A DNA stretch of 64,000 nt from JAABVY01 sp964627935 (GCA_964627935.1 CAZVLB010000018.1:1-64000), one strand, 5' to 3'; positions 7,701 through 17,153 are shown, counted from the first letter of the stretch. Numbers and translations are program-made. The notes: a model not told the origin generated them from the sequence alone.

Positions 7701-8529
7701 TGATAGATTGAAACTGTTTTTGTATGGTGCTTTGGTTCTCATACTGGCGCTTTTTATTGCCTGTGCCGGTGCGCAGAAAAAAGAGGAATCGCCTTATGAG
7801 CGTGGAGCCACCCCCACCAGCCTTAAAGTCGAAACAGGTGACGGCAGCATGGAGCTTTCCTGGGTTACCAATCGCATGGAGGATATGCTCATCTCCGGTT
7901 ACAATATATACATATCCAGACAGCCGATAATCGATCCCTCCAATCCCAATCGCATAAAGCGCGGCATCGAGCCGGTCAATGATATCGCTTATCCCGGCGA
8001 TGAAAATCCCGAGATCAGTTTCGAGACATACAGCGCAACCGGCCTGCAGAATGGCGTGGAATATCATGTGGCCGTGACCACTGTCTATCCCGACCGGGCC
8101 GAATCACCTCCCTCCAATGTCGTCACAGCGACTCCTTATCCAAGGGGCACGGTTACCTTGCAGGACAGGATGATGGGCGGGGAACTGGATGGTTTTTCTT
8201 TTGCGAATGGCGACAATGTTGAATACAATTCGCTTGCAAATGACATCTATTTTATCGCTCGTGATATCGGTAATATGATTGGCAGCCCCGACCGCAATGA
8301 CGGCATCCTGAGACATACGGAAATCGCGCTGATTCGCGGCGAATCCACCCTGAATGATCGCAAGAACTACAAAAACCTCGACTACGATGAAAAATCATTT
8401 GTGGCCAGCGAGCAGGTTTATATGCTCCGGTTGAGTGATGGCTCAATGGCCAAGATACGCATCAGGGACGTCGACAGTTCGCAGTATAAAAAGCAGGTAG
8501 TTTTCGATTACATATACTTTGGGGGCTGA
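7693..8529 (+). CDS. Lipoprotein with fibronectin type III-like domain
   Basis: Lipoprotein of 278 residues starting at GTG 7693, which overlaps the preceding stop and has AAAGGAG upstream. A signal helix ends in the lipobox FIAC, so Cys near residue 24 is the predicted lipid anchor. Residues 38-150 look like one FN3 fold, with the W in LSWVTN, the NGVEYHVAVTTVY strand and a PPSNVVTATP end. The rest (150-278) is a beta-rich region I do not recognise. It probably sits on the outer membrane or cell surface. Function is unknown. Confidence 0.72.
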   Translation: MFDDRLKLFLYGALVLILALFIACAGAQKKEESPYERGATPTSLKVETGDGSMELSWVTNRMEDMLISGYNIYISRQPIIDPSNPNRIKRGIEPVNDIAYPGDENPEISFETYSATGLQNGVEYHVAVTTVYPDRAESPPSNVVTATPYPRGTVTLQDRMMGGELDGFSFANGDNVEYNSLANDIYFIARDIGNMIGSPDRNDGILRHTEIALIRGESTLNDRKNYKNLDYDEKSFVASEQVYMLRLSDGSMAKIRIRDVDSSQYKKQVVFDYIYFGG

Positions 8530-8539
8530 TCCCTGAGAT

Positions 8540-11254
8540 ATGCCTCGTTTTCTGGAAAGATTCTATTCGCTGAACCTGTATAAAAGCGCTGAGTTCGGCG
8601 CCAGCCGTGAGGTCTATACACTGGCCTGCCGGCTGATCGAATACGGCCGGGAAAAGGAGTCAAAAAATCTTATCCTGACACCGGGCGGGGGAGAGCTCAA
8701 AAATGAAACCCAGTGGAATTCCTTCAAGAACCTGACGGCACAGCATGCTTTGCTGATTTTTTCGCTTTCGAATCTGAAACCCTTTTTCAATTTCGCCGAC
8801 TTCGACAGTTTCATATCATCCAAACGCCCGCAGACATTACAGCTCAAAGATGCCGCCGCCCTGATGTTTGCAGACCAGGAACATACCACTATTGAGGAAT
8901 TAAATGCCAGGCTGTCCGAAATCGATGGCCATGAGGTAGAAGAAAAGAGGATCAGCCCGGAGGCTGTTCTGGAAAGACTTGGCAAAATCCTTTCCGGCCT
9001 TGATCCCGGTCTGCGTGATACGGTAGCCCGTCTGGTCCGCTTTTACAGTGTCCCGCTGGCGGACTGGATCGAGGGCTTCAGGAGCCGGAAACGTCCCCTT
9101 CCTCCGAAACTGACCGAGGTGTTCAAACCGCATTTTCTTGACTATAAATCCGACATTCCCGAGTTACCTGAAAATGTGTCGGCTATATTTTCCAAAGACG
9201 GCATATTGAGCAGTGTAATAGATGATTTTGAGCATCGCCCTGAGCAGGGACATTTTGCATCGTTGTATGAGCGCACAATCCGCAATGATGAGTTCTTTGT
9301 GGCCGAGGCGGGCACCGGTACGGGCAAATCGCTGGCATACCTGATCCCGTCAATTTTGCAAATTGCCAGGCAGGGCCGACGCGTGGTTGTCTCCACCTAT
9401 ACGCGCACATTACAGAACCAGCTTTTCTTCAATGACCTGCCGCTTGCGGCAAGGGCCTCCGGACGGGATTTCAAGGCCGCACTTCTGAAGGGCCGTGGAA
9501 ATTATCTCTGTCTATTGAAAAGCGCCATGTTGCGCGGCAATGTCCAAAGCCAGCTTAAACCGGATGAAATATATGATTTAGCCCGCCTGCTGATATGGGA
9601 ATCACTGACCTCCTCAGGCGACCTGGCAGAATTGAACCTGAACAGCTCAAATTTACGGCGCGAGGTTTCGGCCGAAGCAAATTTCTGCCTGGGACCATCG
9701 TGCCAGTTTTACAAAGACTGCTATTTTTTCAAAGCCCGCAAGAACAGCTCCAAAGCCGACCTGAATGTGGTCAACCAGGCGCTCTTCTTTTCGGATATGA
9801 TGGCGGAAAGCAAAATAATGGGCCGAATTTCGCTGGCGGTATTCGATGAAGCTCATCGCCTGGAAAAGACCGCCACTTCTCATCTGGGCGGCGAACTGGA
9901 ACGCTTCTATCCGCTTTCGGTGCTGAACTCCCTCTATATCAAACGTGATGAACAAAGCTCATTGATCAATCTTGTAGAGCAGCTCTATATCCACATGCTG
10001 GCACTTGATGAGGAGCCCGATTCCGATCTCTATCAAAACGCCCGCAAATGTGTCGAGGATTGCCGCAGTGACCTGAATGGGCTGTTCGATATGGTCAAGG
10101 AAATACAGATCAGCAGAAATTTCCAGCCGGAAACTTTTGCAATCAAGCATGGGTTCAAAAAGGAAAGCGAAATTTTTGCTCTGCTTTCGACACCATTGAC
10201 AAAACTCCACAATTCACTGGCGGTTCTTGATTCTGCCTTAAACAGGATAGCCTCCGAGTTTACTGGAATCGATCTCGATCAGAATTCCCTGATTCGGGTC
10301 GAGCAGTTAAACCGCAGTGCGGCGGAAATAAAGATGCTTAAAATGAACACATCAATATTTGCAGAATGCGACAGCACAGAGAATGTCTTCTGGCTGGAAT
10401 TCAATCCTCGCGGGCATACAATGCTGGCATTTGCGCCGATACGGGTGGGGGAGAAGCTGAAGGAACTGATTTACGAAGATTATGATTCTATTTTGTTCAC
10501 CTCCGCCAGTCTCAGTGTGGAGGGTTATTTTGACTTTTTCGCAAAATCGATTGGTCTCGACCTGCTTGAGCCGGAACGGGTTGTCAAGAAGTCCTTCGGG
10601 TCCTCCTATGATTTCTTTTCGCAGGTGGCTTTCTATTGCCCGGTGTTTTTGCCCTCGCCCAAAACGGAATATTACACCGGGGCCCTGGCAAAATTTATTC
10701 GCAATACCGTGCCGCCGCTTAAGAAGAAAACCATGATCCTGTGCACATCGAATCAGATGGTTGCCGAGCTTTATAATCAAACCTCGCGCAATTTGCGGAG
10801 CCATGGTTTCCGCGTACTGGCCCAGTCGATTTCCGGTACCGCCGAACAGGTCCTGCATAAATTCCGGCAGGCCCCCCGTGCAGTTTTAATCGGCACCGAT
10901 TCATTCTGGGAGGGCGTCGATCTTCCCGGCAAACTGCTGGAACTGTTGATCATAACCCGCCTGCCATTTGCCGCGCCAACCGATCCGGTCGAGGCTGCGC
11001 GGATTGAACTGATCGATAAAGCGGGGGGAAACTGGTTCGCCGGCTATTCAATACCCCATGCGGTACTGAAATTCAAGCAGGGATTCGGACGGCTGATTCG
11101 TCAGCGTACCGACGAGGGCATAATTATCGTTACCGATAACCGCCTGGTAAAATCCAATTACGGCCAGATCTTTTTAAATTCCGTTCCGGCCCAATTAAAT
11201 ATAATTTATGATCAGAAGGAACTGCTCGAACGCATGTCGAGCAAAATGGTATAA
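8540..11254 (+). CDS. DinG-type ATP-dependent DNA helicase (XPD-like, Fe-S)
   Basis: Helicase of 904 residues in superfamily 2, XPD/DinG branch. Walker A EAGTGTGKS lies near residue 256 and the DEAH box in VFDEAHRL near 435. Four cysteines between them (GNYLC, FCLGPSC, KDC) fit the Fe-S cluster domain of this branch. The late motifs include FWEGVDLPG and FGRLIRQ. The first roughly 210 residues do not look like the DnaQ-type exonuclease found on some DinG proteins, and I cannot name them. It is the last gene of the operon, 10 nt after the FN3 lipoprotein. It probably unwinds DNA or R-loops during repair. Confidence 0.85.
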   Translation: MPRFLERFYSLNLYKSAEFGASREVYTLACRLIEYGREKESKNLILTPGGGELKNETQWNSFKNLTAQHALLIFSLSNLKPFFNFADFDSFISSKRPQTLQLKDAAALMFADQEHTTIEELNARLSEIDGHEVEEKRISPEAVLERLGKILSGLDPGLRDTVARLVRFYSVPLADWIEGFRSRKRPLPPKLTEVFKPHFLDYKSDIPELPENVSAIFSKDGILSSVIDDFEHRPEQGHFASLYERTIRNDEFFVAEAGTGTGKSLAYLIPSILQIARQGRRVVVSTYTRTLQNQLFFNDLPLAARASGRDFKAALLKGRGNYLCLLKSAMLRGNVQSQLKPDEIYDLARLLIWESLTSSGDLAELNLNSSNLRREVSAEANFCLGPSCQFYKDCYFFKARKNSSKADLNVVNQALFFSDMMAESKIMGRISLAVFDEAHRLEKTATSHLGGELERFYPLSVLNSLYIKRDEQSSLINLVEQLYIHMLALDEEPDSDLYQNARKCVEDCRSDLNGLFDMVKEIQISRNFQPETFAIKHGFKKESEIFALLSTPLTKLHNSLAVLDSALNRIASEFTGIDLDQNSLIRVEQLNRSAAEIKMLKMNTSIFAECDSTENVFWLEFNPRGHTMLAFAPIRVGEKLKELIYEDYDSILFTSASLSVEGYFDFFAKSIGLDLLEPERVVKKSFGSSYDFFSQVAFYCPVFLPSPKTEYYTGALAKFIRNTVPPLKKKTMILCTSNQMVAELYNQTSRNLRSHGFRVLAQSISGTAEQVLHKFRQAPRAVLIGTDSFWEGVDLPGKLLELLIITRLPFAAPTDPVEAARIELIDKAGGNWFAGYSIPHAVLKFKQGFGRLIRQRTDEGIIIVTDNRLVKSNYGQIFLNSVPAQLNIIYDQKELLERMSSKMV

Positions 11255-11350
11255 TAAAAAAGAGGGTTTGACTTTTTGCTTCAACTTCTATTCATATTGC
11301 TTTCTGATCAGAAAAGAAGGCCACCGGTATACCGTTTTAATACGGGATGA

Positions 11351-11404
11351 GATGGCGGGCTTAAATGGCCATCTGAAGCCGGGCAGATAGGCGCTTGTCT
11401 TTTT
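11351..11404 (+). terminator. Structured RNA element with terminator-like end
   Basis: The stem GATGGC/GCCATC (11351-11356 with 11368-11373) has a loop segment GGCTT (11358-11362) that can pair with AAGCC at 11376-11380, an H-type pseudoknot. A second hairpin AGATAG/TTGTCT (11385-11400, loop GCGC) is followed by TTTT. Together they can end the helicase operon or act as a regulated leader for the downstream small membrane protein. I do not recognise a known riboswitch. Confidence 0.4.
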
Positions 11405-11468
11405 ATATAATTTATCTTATCTAAGTAGATATGATTTAAACGACTTACAAACATGCACGTTATATTTT

Positions 11469-11486
11469 GGGAATAATAATATTCCC
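11469..11486. repeat. Perfect inverted repeat upstream of the small membrane protein gene
   Basis: GGGAATA and TATTCCC form 7-bp perfect arms around ATAA. The element starts 3 nt after a TATATT hexamer (11461-11466) and ends about 25 nt before the ATG at 11512. It may be an operator or a leader hairpin. Confidence 0.4.
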
Positions 11487-11511
11487 GGTTTGTATAAGAG
11501 GCGGAGGAAAT

Positions 11512-11769
11512 ATGGAGAACGCTGTAAACAGATGGATCGGTTATATATCGATCTCGGTAATCGCCATAGTCGGAATTCTGCTCGTTTCCGGCATGGTCGG
11601 GTACCTCGATCCGACCTTCCGGATAGTCATCGCGGTGGTCATCTTCGGCTATGTGATTATACGTATTCTGTTTATCTTCATGGCCCGCAAAAAGCCCCGT
11701 AGTTTGCGCGGTTCACGCGGGCGAAATGACTATGATGACGTTAGTGATACTAATCCAAATAACACTTGA
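11512..11769 (+). CDS. Small membrane protein with two transmembrane helices
   Basis: Small protein of 85 residues with two hydrophobic helices (about 9-31 and 36-57) followed by a basic then acidic hydrophilic tail beginning KKPRSLRGSRGR. The start ATG 11512 is well supported by GGAGGAA 4 nt upstream. It lies 38 nt before the TPR gene that opens the TonB-type cluster and probably belongs to the same transcript. I cannot assign it to a named family. Its position suggests an accessory role in the envelope complex, which is inference. Confidence 0.65.
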   Translation: MENAVNRWIGYISISVIAIVGILLVSGMVGYLDPTFRIVIAVVIFGYVIIRILFIFMARKKPRSLRGSRGRNDYDDVSDTNPNNT

Positions 11770-11807
11770 CAATCACTACTCAAAACTTATTTTAAAGGAT
11801 TATTTTT

Positions 11808-13595
11808 ATGGACAGTAAGCGGTTAAAATACAAAGGATTTAGAATGAACAGGTTAGCCCTCTTTGTTGCAATTCTAACACTACTATTTACAGCCCAAATC
11901 TTTGCTTTGGACGTCCCGTCCGATGTTCAGGCCGCCTACGATAATAAGATGTACGATGAAGCGATCCAAAAGATTCAGAAAGCTCTGGAAAGAGATAAAA
12001 GAAATGAGGATCTTTATTATCTGCTCGGTAAAAGCTATGAAAAGAAACGTCAAATAGACGAGGCAATCGAGGCCCTCGACAGGGCGGTTGAAATTTCCAG
12101 CAAGTTTCACCAGGCCCGTTATGACCTCGGCAAACTATACCTGAGAACCGACCAGCTTGATAAGGCCAAAAAAGAATTTGAAGAAGGTCTGAAAAAGACC
12201 AAGGAAGGCCCGGAGAGGGCACTTTTCGAGGATGGCATGGGACTCTATTACCTGGCCGCTGAGGATTATACCCAGGCCGATATCCAGTTCCGTAAGGCCC
12301 AGATCAATGATCCGGATAATATCACCTACGTCATGCATCAGGGCGATGCCTCCTATGAGCAGGGCATCTATGCTGTGGCATTGAACGCATACAAACGCGC
12401 CTTAAGCGATGATTCCACCAATGCCGAGTTACATTACAGGCTCTCCAAATGCTATCTGCAGCAGAAGCAGTTTCAGCAGGCTTTGGAGCATATCGAGAGA
12501 ACTATTCAGCTGGATTCATCTTATTATGATGCTTATATCGATGCCGGTAACATATTTACACTTTACGGTAACACTCAGACCGATCCGGAAAGACGCATAG
12601 CACTGCTTTCAAACGCCATTAATTTCTATGATATGTACCTTTCGCAGACCGGCGATTCGGGTATTGCAAATTACTGGCGCGGCAGGGCCTATTTCATCTT
12701 CAATGATTTCGAGAAGGCCGTCAATGATTTCGAGGCCGCACTCAGAATCGGCGTCGAAAAGGACGACCTTATGTCGTGGATCGGCCGTTCATACGCCAAG
12801 CTGAAAGAATATGACATGGCCATTCAGTTTCTTGATGATTACATGAAAAGTGTCCTGGCGGCGGATCCTAACTATACCTGGACACAGGCCGATGCGCCGA
12901 TCTTCCTGGAACTGGCCAAAGCTTATGCCGGCAAGGCCGACAGCCTTTCCCGTCAGCAGGCCAAAGAGTATTTCGAGGAAGCTATTCAATTGGATACCAA
13001 TGATGCCATGGCCTATTACTATGCCGGGCTGAACTGCTACTATCTGAAAGATTATCAGTGCGCGGTCGACCGTCTGCTGAAGCATATCGATCTCCGTCCC
13101 GATAATGCCGGGGCCTATATCAATGTCGCTTACGGCTACCTGGGTCTCAAGGACTGGGATAACACGATTACCTATATAAACAGAGCTATCGAGGTCAATC
13201 CGGAATTCGAATGTGACGCTTATGAGCTTCTGGCCAAGGTCTTTTACCAGAAAGAGAATCATGACAGCGCAATTCACTATTATCAGAGGGTCAAGGAATG
13301 TGCTCCGGATAAATGTGAGTCGGATCGCTGGATTGGAATTATGTACCTGGTCAAGAAAAATTCCAATCCCACCAAGGCGATTGAGCATCTCAAGAAGTTC
13401 CAGAACTGCCTGCGCTCCCAGGGCACAAATCCCTGTAGCGATATTGAGGTTTATGAGTTGATCATGAAGGCTTACCAGCTCAAGGAAGATGCCAATTCGG
13501 CATTTGAATGGGCCGGTAAATGCCTGAAATGCGATCCCAATAATGAAGAATGTAAGAAGACCTACGAGGAGCTTGAATTCGAAGTCGATCTTTAA
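11808..13595 (+). CDS. Secreted TPR-repeat protein of the TonB/ExbBD cluster
   Basis: Exported protein of 595 residues with a signal peptide ending in FTAQIFA and then about a dozen tetratricopeptide repeats spanning nearly the whole chain, seen as recurring pairs such as YYLLGKSYEKK and AIEALDRAVEI. The proposed start is ATG 11808; ATG 11844, with its own AAGGA 7 nt upstream, would give a more canonical signal peptide and is equally possible. Several cysteines occur in the last third, consistent with a periplasmic location. TPR proteins regularly precede ExbB/ExbD/TonB in FCB bacteria and are thought to scaffold the complex in the periplasm. Confidence 0.82.
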   Translation: MDSKRLKYKGFRMNRLALFVAILTLLFTAQIFALDVPSDVQAAYDNKMYDEAIQKIQKALERDKRNEDLYYLLGKSYEKKRQIDEAIEALDRAVEISSKFHQARYDLGKLYLRTDQLDKAKKEFEEGLKKTKEGPERALFEDGMGLYYLAAEDYTQADIQFRKAQINDPDNITYVMHQGDASYEQGIYAVALNAYKRALSDDSTNAELHYRLSKCYLQQKQFQQALEHIERTIQLDSSYYDAYIDAGNIFTLYGNTQTDPERRIALLSNAINFYDMYLSQTGDSGIANYWRGRAYFIFNDFEKAVNDFEAALRIGVEKDDLMSWIGRSYAKLKEYDMAIQFLDDYMKSVLAADPNYTWTQADAPIFLELAKAYAGKADSLSRQQAKEYFEEAIQLDTNDAMAYYYAGLNCYYLKDYQCAVDRLLKHIDLRPDNAGAYINVAYGYLGLKDWDNTITYINRAIEVNPEFECDAYELLAKVFYQKENHDSAIHYYQRVKECAPDKCESDRWIGIMYLVKKNSNPTKAIEHLKKFQNCLRSQGTNPCSDIEVYELIMKAYQLKEDANSAFEWAGKCLKCDPNNEECKKTYEELEFEVDL

Positions 13596-13629
13596 ACTTT
13601 GAAATATGTAAAAAATCGAAGGTGTATTA

Positions 13630-14406
13630 ATGGCCAAAGAGGAAAGCAAAAAGAAGGAAGAACAGAAACCGAAAAAAAAGAAGGTGGAAAGCGCCGATGA
13701 AGTCATCAGGCTCGATGAAAAGGATCGCTTCCGCTATATCGGTTTTGATGTCTACGGAGGCTCGCCCAAGGAGTATTTCAAATCCGAGGAAGAGCTCGAG
13801 AAGCATCGCAAAGCCGTACAGGAATACAGCAAGGGGCATACCTCCACATTCAGGAGTTTCACTGCTGTCAACCAGGAGCTTCTACCGCTTTCGAACAAGA
13901 TTGTACTGACAATCTCCTGCCTGGTATTGATTGTCTCGGCATTTTTGCCCTGGATCTCGTTTAAAAGCAGCTGGGTCAGCTATTCCTTTGCCGGCCTGAC
14001 CGGATTTTTCAGTGCGTCACAGTATACCGATTATCTCAAGCTGTTCAATCCCAATTTGATGATTTTCGTATACGTCCCCGCCGCGCTGGCTTTCCTGGCA
14101 TTTATTTTCGGAATTCTTACACTGATAATGTTGTATCTGCCGTATAAATCTTTTGAGGGCTATCTTTCCAGATTGAAAAGAGTCATGAGCCTGCAGTGGT
14201 ATGTGCTGGGGATCTGGGTGGCATTTTTCATCTTCTCGATCATTGGCGTCAGCCTGCCTTTCGGGGAGTGGATGTCCGAGCACTATGGAGTGCGGGCGGT
14301 CAGCGACAGGGTCAATGTCGTCACCTTTACCACGCTGGCCGGGCTGGGTGTCTGGCTCTCGATCGGCGCCCTGACATTGAATGCGGTTAAGTCCAACGAT
14401 TTTTAA
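13630..14406 (+). CDS. Four-helix membrane protein in the TonB cluster
   Basis: Protein of 258 residues. A very lysine- and glutamate-rich cytoplasmic N-terminus (1-90) is followed by four predicted transmembrane helices (about 94-112, 137-166, 191-215 and 228-250). The segment VRLDEKDRFRYIGFDVYGG-like at residues 25-45 is a conserved-looking soluble patch. It is placed between the TPR protein and ExbB, 34 nt after the TPR gene. I do not recognise a characterised family. It may be an additional inner-membrane partner of the proton channel, which is inference from position only. Confidence 0.62.
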   Translation: MAKEESKKKEEQKPKKKKVESADEVIRLDEKDRFRYIGFDVYGGSPKEYFKSEEELEKHRKAVQEYSKGHTSTFRSFTAVNQELLPLSNKIVLTISCLVLIVSAFLPWISFKSSWVSYSFAGLTGFFSASQYTDYLKLFNPNLMIFVYVPAALAFLAFIFGILTLIMLYLPYKSFEGYLSRLKRVMSLQWYVLGIWVAFFIFSIIGVSLPFGEWMSEHYGVRAVSDRVNVVTFTTLAGLGVWLSIGALTLNAVKSNDF

Positions 14407-14468
14407 TGATGTCGGTTACCAAGGTTAGATATATAGCAAACATTAATCATATTAGGAGGAATTAGAAA

Positions 14469-15200
14469 GTGAAGCAATCAGTCTTTGTCACTTTAAATTT
14501 AATTATCTCTCTGGCAATAGGATTCTTTATCTGGTCTCGTCTGCCTGCGTACCTCCAGGAGGGTGGACCTCTGGTGGGAATCCTGATCGCTCTGTTGGTA
14601 ATGCTGATCGCGTTCATCATCGAAAGGCTGTTATCACTTAACGCGGCCAAAGGAAAAGGCTCACCGCAGTCTTTTTTCAGAAAAATTGTCACTATGATTC
14701 AATCCGGAGACTATGACGGCGCCGTGGCCGCCTGCGACAAGCAGAGAGGTTCGCTGGCCAACGTGCTGAGGGCCGGTATTGAGCATTATAGGTCAATTAA
14801 AGACAGCGATATGGATGCCGAAAAGCGTCTCGAGGAAACTCAGCGCGCGATCGAAGAGGCCAACGCCCTCGAGGTTCCGCTCCTGGAACGTAACCTGATC
14901 GCACTCTCGACCATCGCATCGATTGCAACCATGGTCGGTCTTCTGGGTACAACTATTGGTATGATTCGCGCCTTTAACGCTACCGGTCATGCCTCCGGCG
15001 GTGTTATCGACGCTACCCAGCTGGCTATCGGTATCTCCGAAGCGCTGGTGAATACGGCCGGCGGTCTGACCTCGGCCATTGTCGGTATTGTGGCTTATAA
15101 CTTTTTCGTTAACAAGGTTGACTCTTTCAACTACACGATCGACGAAGCTTCTTATGAAGTTCTGCAGTTGATCAAAAACAAAGAGAGTAAGAAAGCATGA
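14469..15200 (+). CDS. exbB: ExbB/TolQ/MotA-family proton channel protein
   Basis: Inner-membrane proton channel subunit of 243 residues that turns proton motive force into movement of TonB. Helices lie near residues 8-24, 33-54, 140-160 and 185-208. The last two carry the family pattern, with GLLGTTIGMIRAF around 157-169 and NTAGGLTSAIVGIVAYNFF around 196-214. The start is GTG 14469, preceded by a strong AGGAGG 9 nt upstream, and the stop overlaps the ExbD ATG. Gene order with two ExbD and several TonB genes supports ExbB rather than MotA. Confidence 0.88.
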   Translation: MKQSVFVTLNLIISLAIGFFIWSRLPAYLQEGGPLVGILIALLVMLIAFIIERLLSLNAAKGKGSPQSFFRKIVTMIQSGDYDGAVAACDKQRGSLANVLRAGIEHYRSIKDSDMDAEKRLEETQRAIEEANALEVPLLERNLIALSTIASIATMVGLLGTTIGMIRAFNATGHASGGVIDATQLAIGISEALVNTAGGLTSAIVGIVAYNFFVNKVDSFNYTIDEASYEVLQLIKNKESKKA

Positions 15201-15751
15201 AGATTAAAAAGAAAAGAAGGGTAAATATCGTTCTCGATATGACACCGATGGTGGATATCGCCTTCTTGCTGCTCATCTTCTACATGGCAACGACTCAGTT
15301 TAAACCGCCGGAGAAGAAAGAGGTTAATCTTCCTGAATCACGATCTCAAATCGAATTACCCAAGCGTAATGTCTTTACCATAACCGTACCCCAGGAGGAC
15401 TCGATTTTTATTGACTTTATCATGAAGAGCAAGCGGGTCCTCGATGATGGTTCGGTTATCGAAACTTCCGATCGTGAGGTAACATCCCTGGCTTTTAATG
15501 AGGTTGACGGTACCGGTGAGGCTGTGCAGCGAATGCGTCAGCAGGCTATATATCAGGTGCGTGATATCTATCCCGGTGAAGAAAATAAAACAGAGAGGGA
15601 AAAAGCACTGAAGGATGTGGTTGAATCCCTTGTCGTGGTAAAAGCCGATAAAGAGGCCCCCTACGGCATTATGGAAAAACTGATGAATTCCTTGCGAGAT
15701 AATGGGTTGAATACTTTCCAGGTCATTACCGAGCTGGAATCCGAACAATGA
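15197..15751 (+). CDS. exbD: ExbD/TolR-family biopolymer transport protein (first copy)
   Basis: Membrane-anchored protein of 184 residues. The short basic N-terminus is followed by the diagnostic LDMTPMVDIAFLLLIFYM helix (about residues 13-30), whose Asp is the proton-binding residue of ExbD. The periplasmic domain is longer than in classical ExbD (about 140 residues), with an inserted charged region at 60-120. The ATG overlaps the ExbB stop (ATGA), so the two are translationally coupled. Confidence 0.88.
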   Translation: MKIKKKRRVNIVLDMTPMVDIAFLLLIFYMATTQFKPPEKKEVNLPESRSQIELPKRNVFTITVPQEDSIFIDFIMKSKRVLDDGSVIETSDREVTSLAFNEVDGTGEAVQRMRQQAIYQVRDIYPGEENKTEREKALKDVVESLVVVKADKEAPYGIMEKLMNSLRDNGLNTFQVITELESEQ

Positions 15752-15765
15752 AGGTGGTGATGTAA

Positions 15766-16398
15766 ATGGGTGCTGTTGACGTACCGGAATCTGGTGGCGG
15801 CGGAAAAGGCGGAAAAAAGAAAAAACGGCGAATAAATATCCGTCTGGATATGACCCCTATGGTCGATATCGCTTTCCTGCTTTTGATTTTCTATATGGTT
15901 ACCACCGTGTTTGCGGCTCCGCAGGCGATGGATATCAACCTGCCCAAGGAAACCGACGATGAAGAAACCACGGATATCAAAAAATCCGACCTGGCGGTTG
16001 TCAGAGTGGACAGTACGGATACATACTGGTGGACCATCGGTGATGAAAAAGGCTCCAGCAGGCCGATAAATCAGGAGAACCTTTTTGATTCCCTGCTTGT
16101 TTATAATCATAAGAACTACTTCCTTTCAACACTGGTAAAAATTCACCCCGAGGCCGATTTTGCGGCCTATGTTGATATTCTGGATGATTTTGCCAAAGTT
16201 GAGGAAGTGCTGAAAACCGATGAGCAGTATCTCTCGAATTACCTGGAGGAGAACCGCAGGGTTCTTGGCGATCAGTTCGCCGATTCAACATTCAGTTATC
16301 GTTATACTACGGCAACCTGGAATGATCGCAGAGATTCGAGAATGCTCGAGTTTTCGCTTGATTCAATGCAGGCAAGAGGAGAAAGGACAAGACCATGA
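15766..16398 (+). CDS. exbD: ExbD/TolR-family biopolymer transport protein (second copy)
   Basis: Second ExbD paralogue, 210 residues. A glycine- and lysine-rich N-terminus precedes the helix LDMTPMVDIAFLLLIFYMV (about 27-45) with the conserved Asp. The periplasmic part (about 150 residues) differs strongly from the first copy. The pair may form a heteromeric ExbD unit within one ExbB pore, as suggested for other bacteria with tandem exbD genes. The stop overlaps the tonB start. Confidence 0.87.
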   Translation: MGAVDVPESGGGGKGGKKKKRRINIRLDMTPMVDIAFLLLIFYMVTTVFAAPQAMDINLPKETDDEETTDIKKSDLAVVRVDSTDTYWWTIGDEKGSSRPINQENLFDSLLVYNHKNYFLSTLVKIHPEADFAAYVDILDDFAKVEEVLKTDEQYLSNYLEENRRVLGDQFADSTFSYRYTTATWNDRRDSRMLEFSLDSMQARGERTRP

Positions 16399-17153
16399 GT
16401 AACGGTGGTATGACTTTTGCCCAGTCGCCCTACGGCGCATTTGAGCTGAAGCGTAAATACCAGAAGCATATGCTGTTTGGTACGCTCATCTCGGCCGCTA
16501 TACCGTTATTGGTCATGGCTGTAATAGTACTGGTTGGCGTAATCCGCGCTATAGGTCAGGAAGAGGTACCGATAGATGCTGATGCCGCGCCGGTCTATGT
16601 TGATCTCTCTCAGCTTCCTCCACCCAATATCCAGAAGTCGGTGAAGAAGCCCGAGATCATAAAGGAAAAGATCGAGCTTCCTAAAATCGGTATTCCCAAC
16701 CCTGTGGCCGATGAAGAGGTCATGGAGGTTAAGGTGTTGGCTACCAACCTGCAGAAGGTTGACCTGGCCGCCGCCGATCTGGGCGAATCCGGTGCAGGCG
16801 ATCTTTATGGCGATGGCACAGTGATCGATATCCTCGATGATATCCTGCCCCAGCCGGATGAGTTTGTGGCTTTCGATGAAGAGCCGCAGCTTTTGTATGC
16901 TCCCGATCCGGTATATCCCGAAATGGCCAAGAAGGCCGGTGTGACCGGTACTGTCTGGGTCAAGGTGCTGGTTGATACCGAGGGCGCTGTGCGCGATGCC
17001 ATCATCGTGCGTGAATCCGGAGTTAATGCAGGCTTTGAGGAGTCGGCGCTGGCAGCTGCCAAAAAGCGCCAGTATCGTCCTGCCATGCAGAACAATCAGC
17101 CGGTAGCCGTATGGGTAGCTTACAAGGTGAAATTCCAGCTTAAAGGCCAATAG
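16395..17153 (+). CDS. tonB: TonB-family energy transducer (first of four)
   Basis: TonB protein of 252 residues: a cytoplasmic N-terminus with the motif SPYGAFELKRKYQKHM (about 11-26), one transmembrane helix (28-52), a proline-containing periplasmic linker, and a C-terminal TonB domain (about 165-252) with the family signatures PVYPEMAKKAGVTGTVWVKV and YRPAMQNNQPVAVWVAYKVKF. The start overlaps the ExbD2 stop. It links the ExbB/ExbD motor to outer-membrane receptors. The cytoplasmic motif recurs in two of the three other TonB proteins here. Confidence 0.87.
   Translation: MSNGGMTFAQSPYGAFELKRKYQKHMLFGTLISAAIPLLVMAVIVLVGVIRAIGQEEVPIDADAAPVYVDLSQLPPPNIQKSVKKPEIIKEKIELPKIGIPNPVADEEVMEVKVLATNLQKVDLAAADLGESGAGDLYGDGTVIDILDDILPQPDEFVAFDEEPQLLYAPDPVYPEMAKKAGVTGTVWVKVLVDTEGAVRDAIIVRESGVNAGFEESALAAAKKRQYRPAMQNNQPVAVWVAYKVKFQLKGQ

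Noticed and set aside
12789..13706. Open frame of 305 codons on the minus strand across the TPR gene and the start of the next gene
   Set aside because: It is antisense to a repeat protein with clear TPR pattern; its Ile/Leu-rich translation is what reverse TPR codons give.
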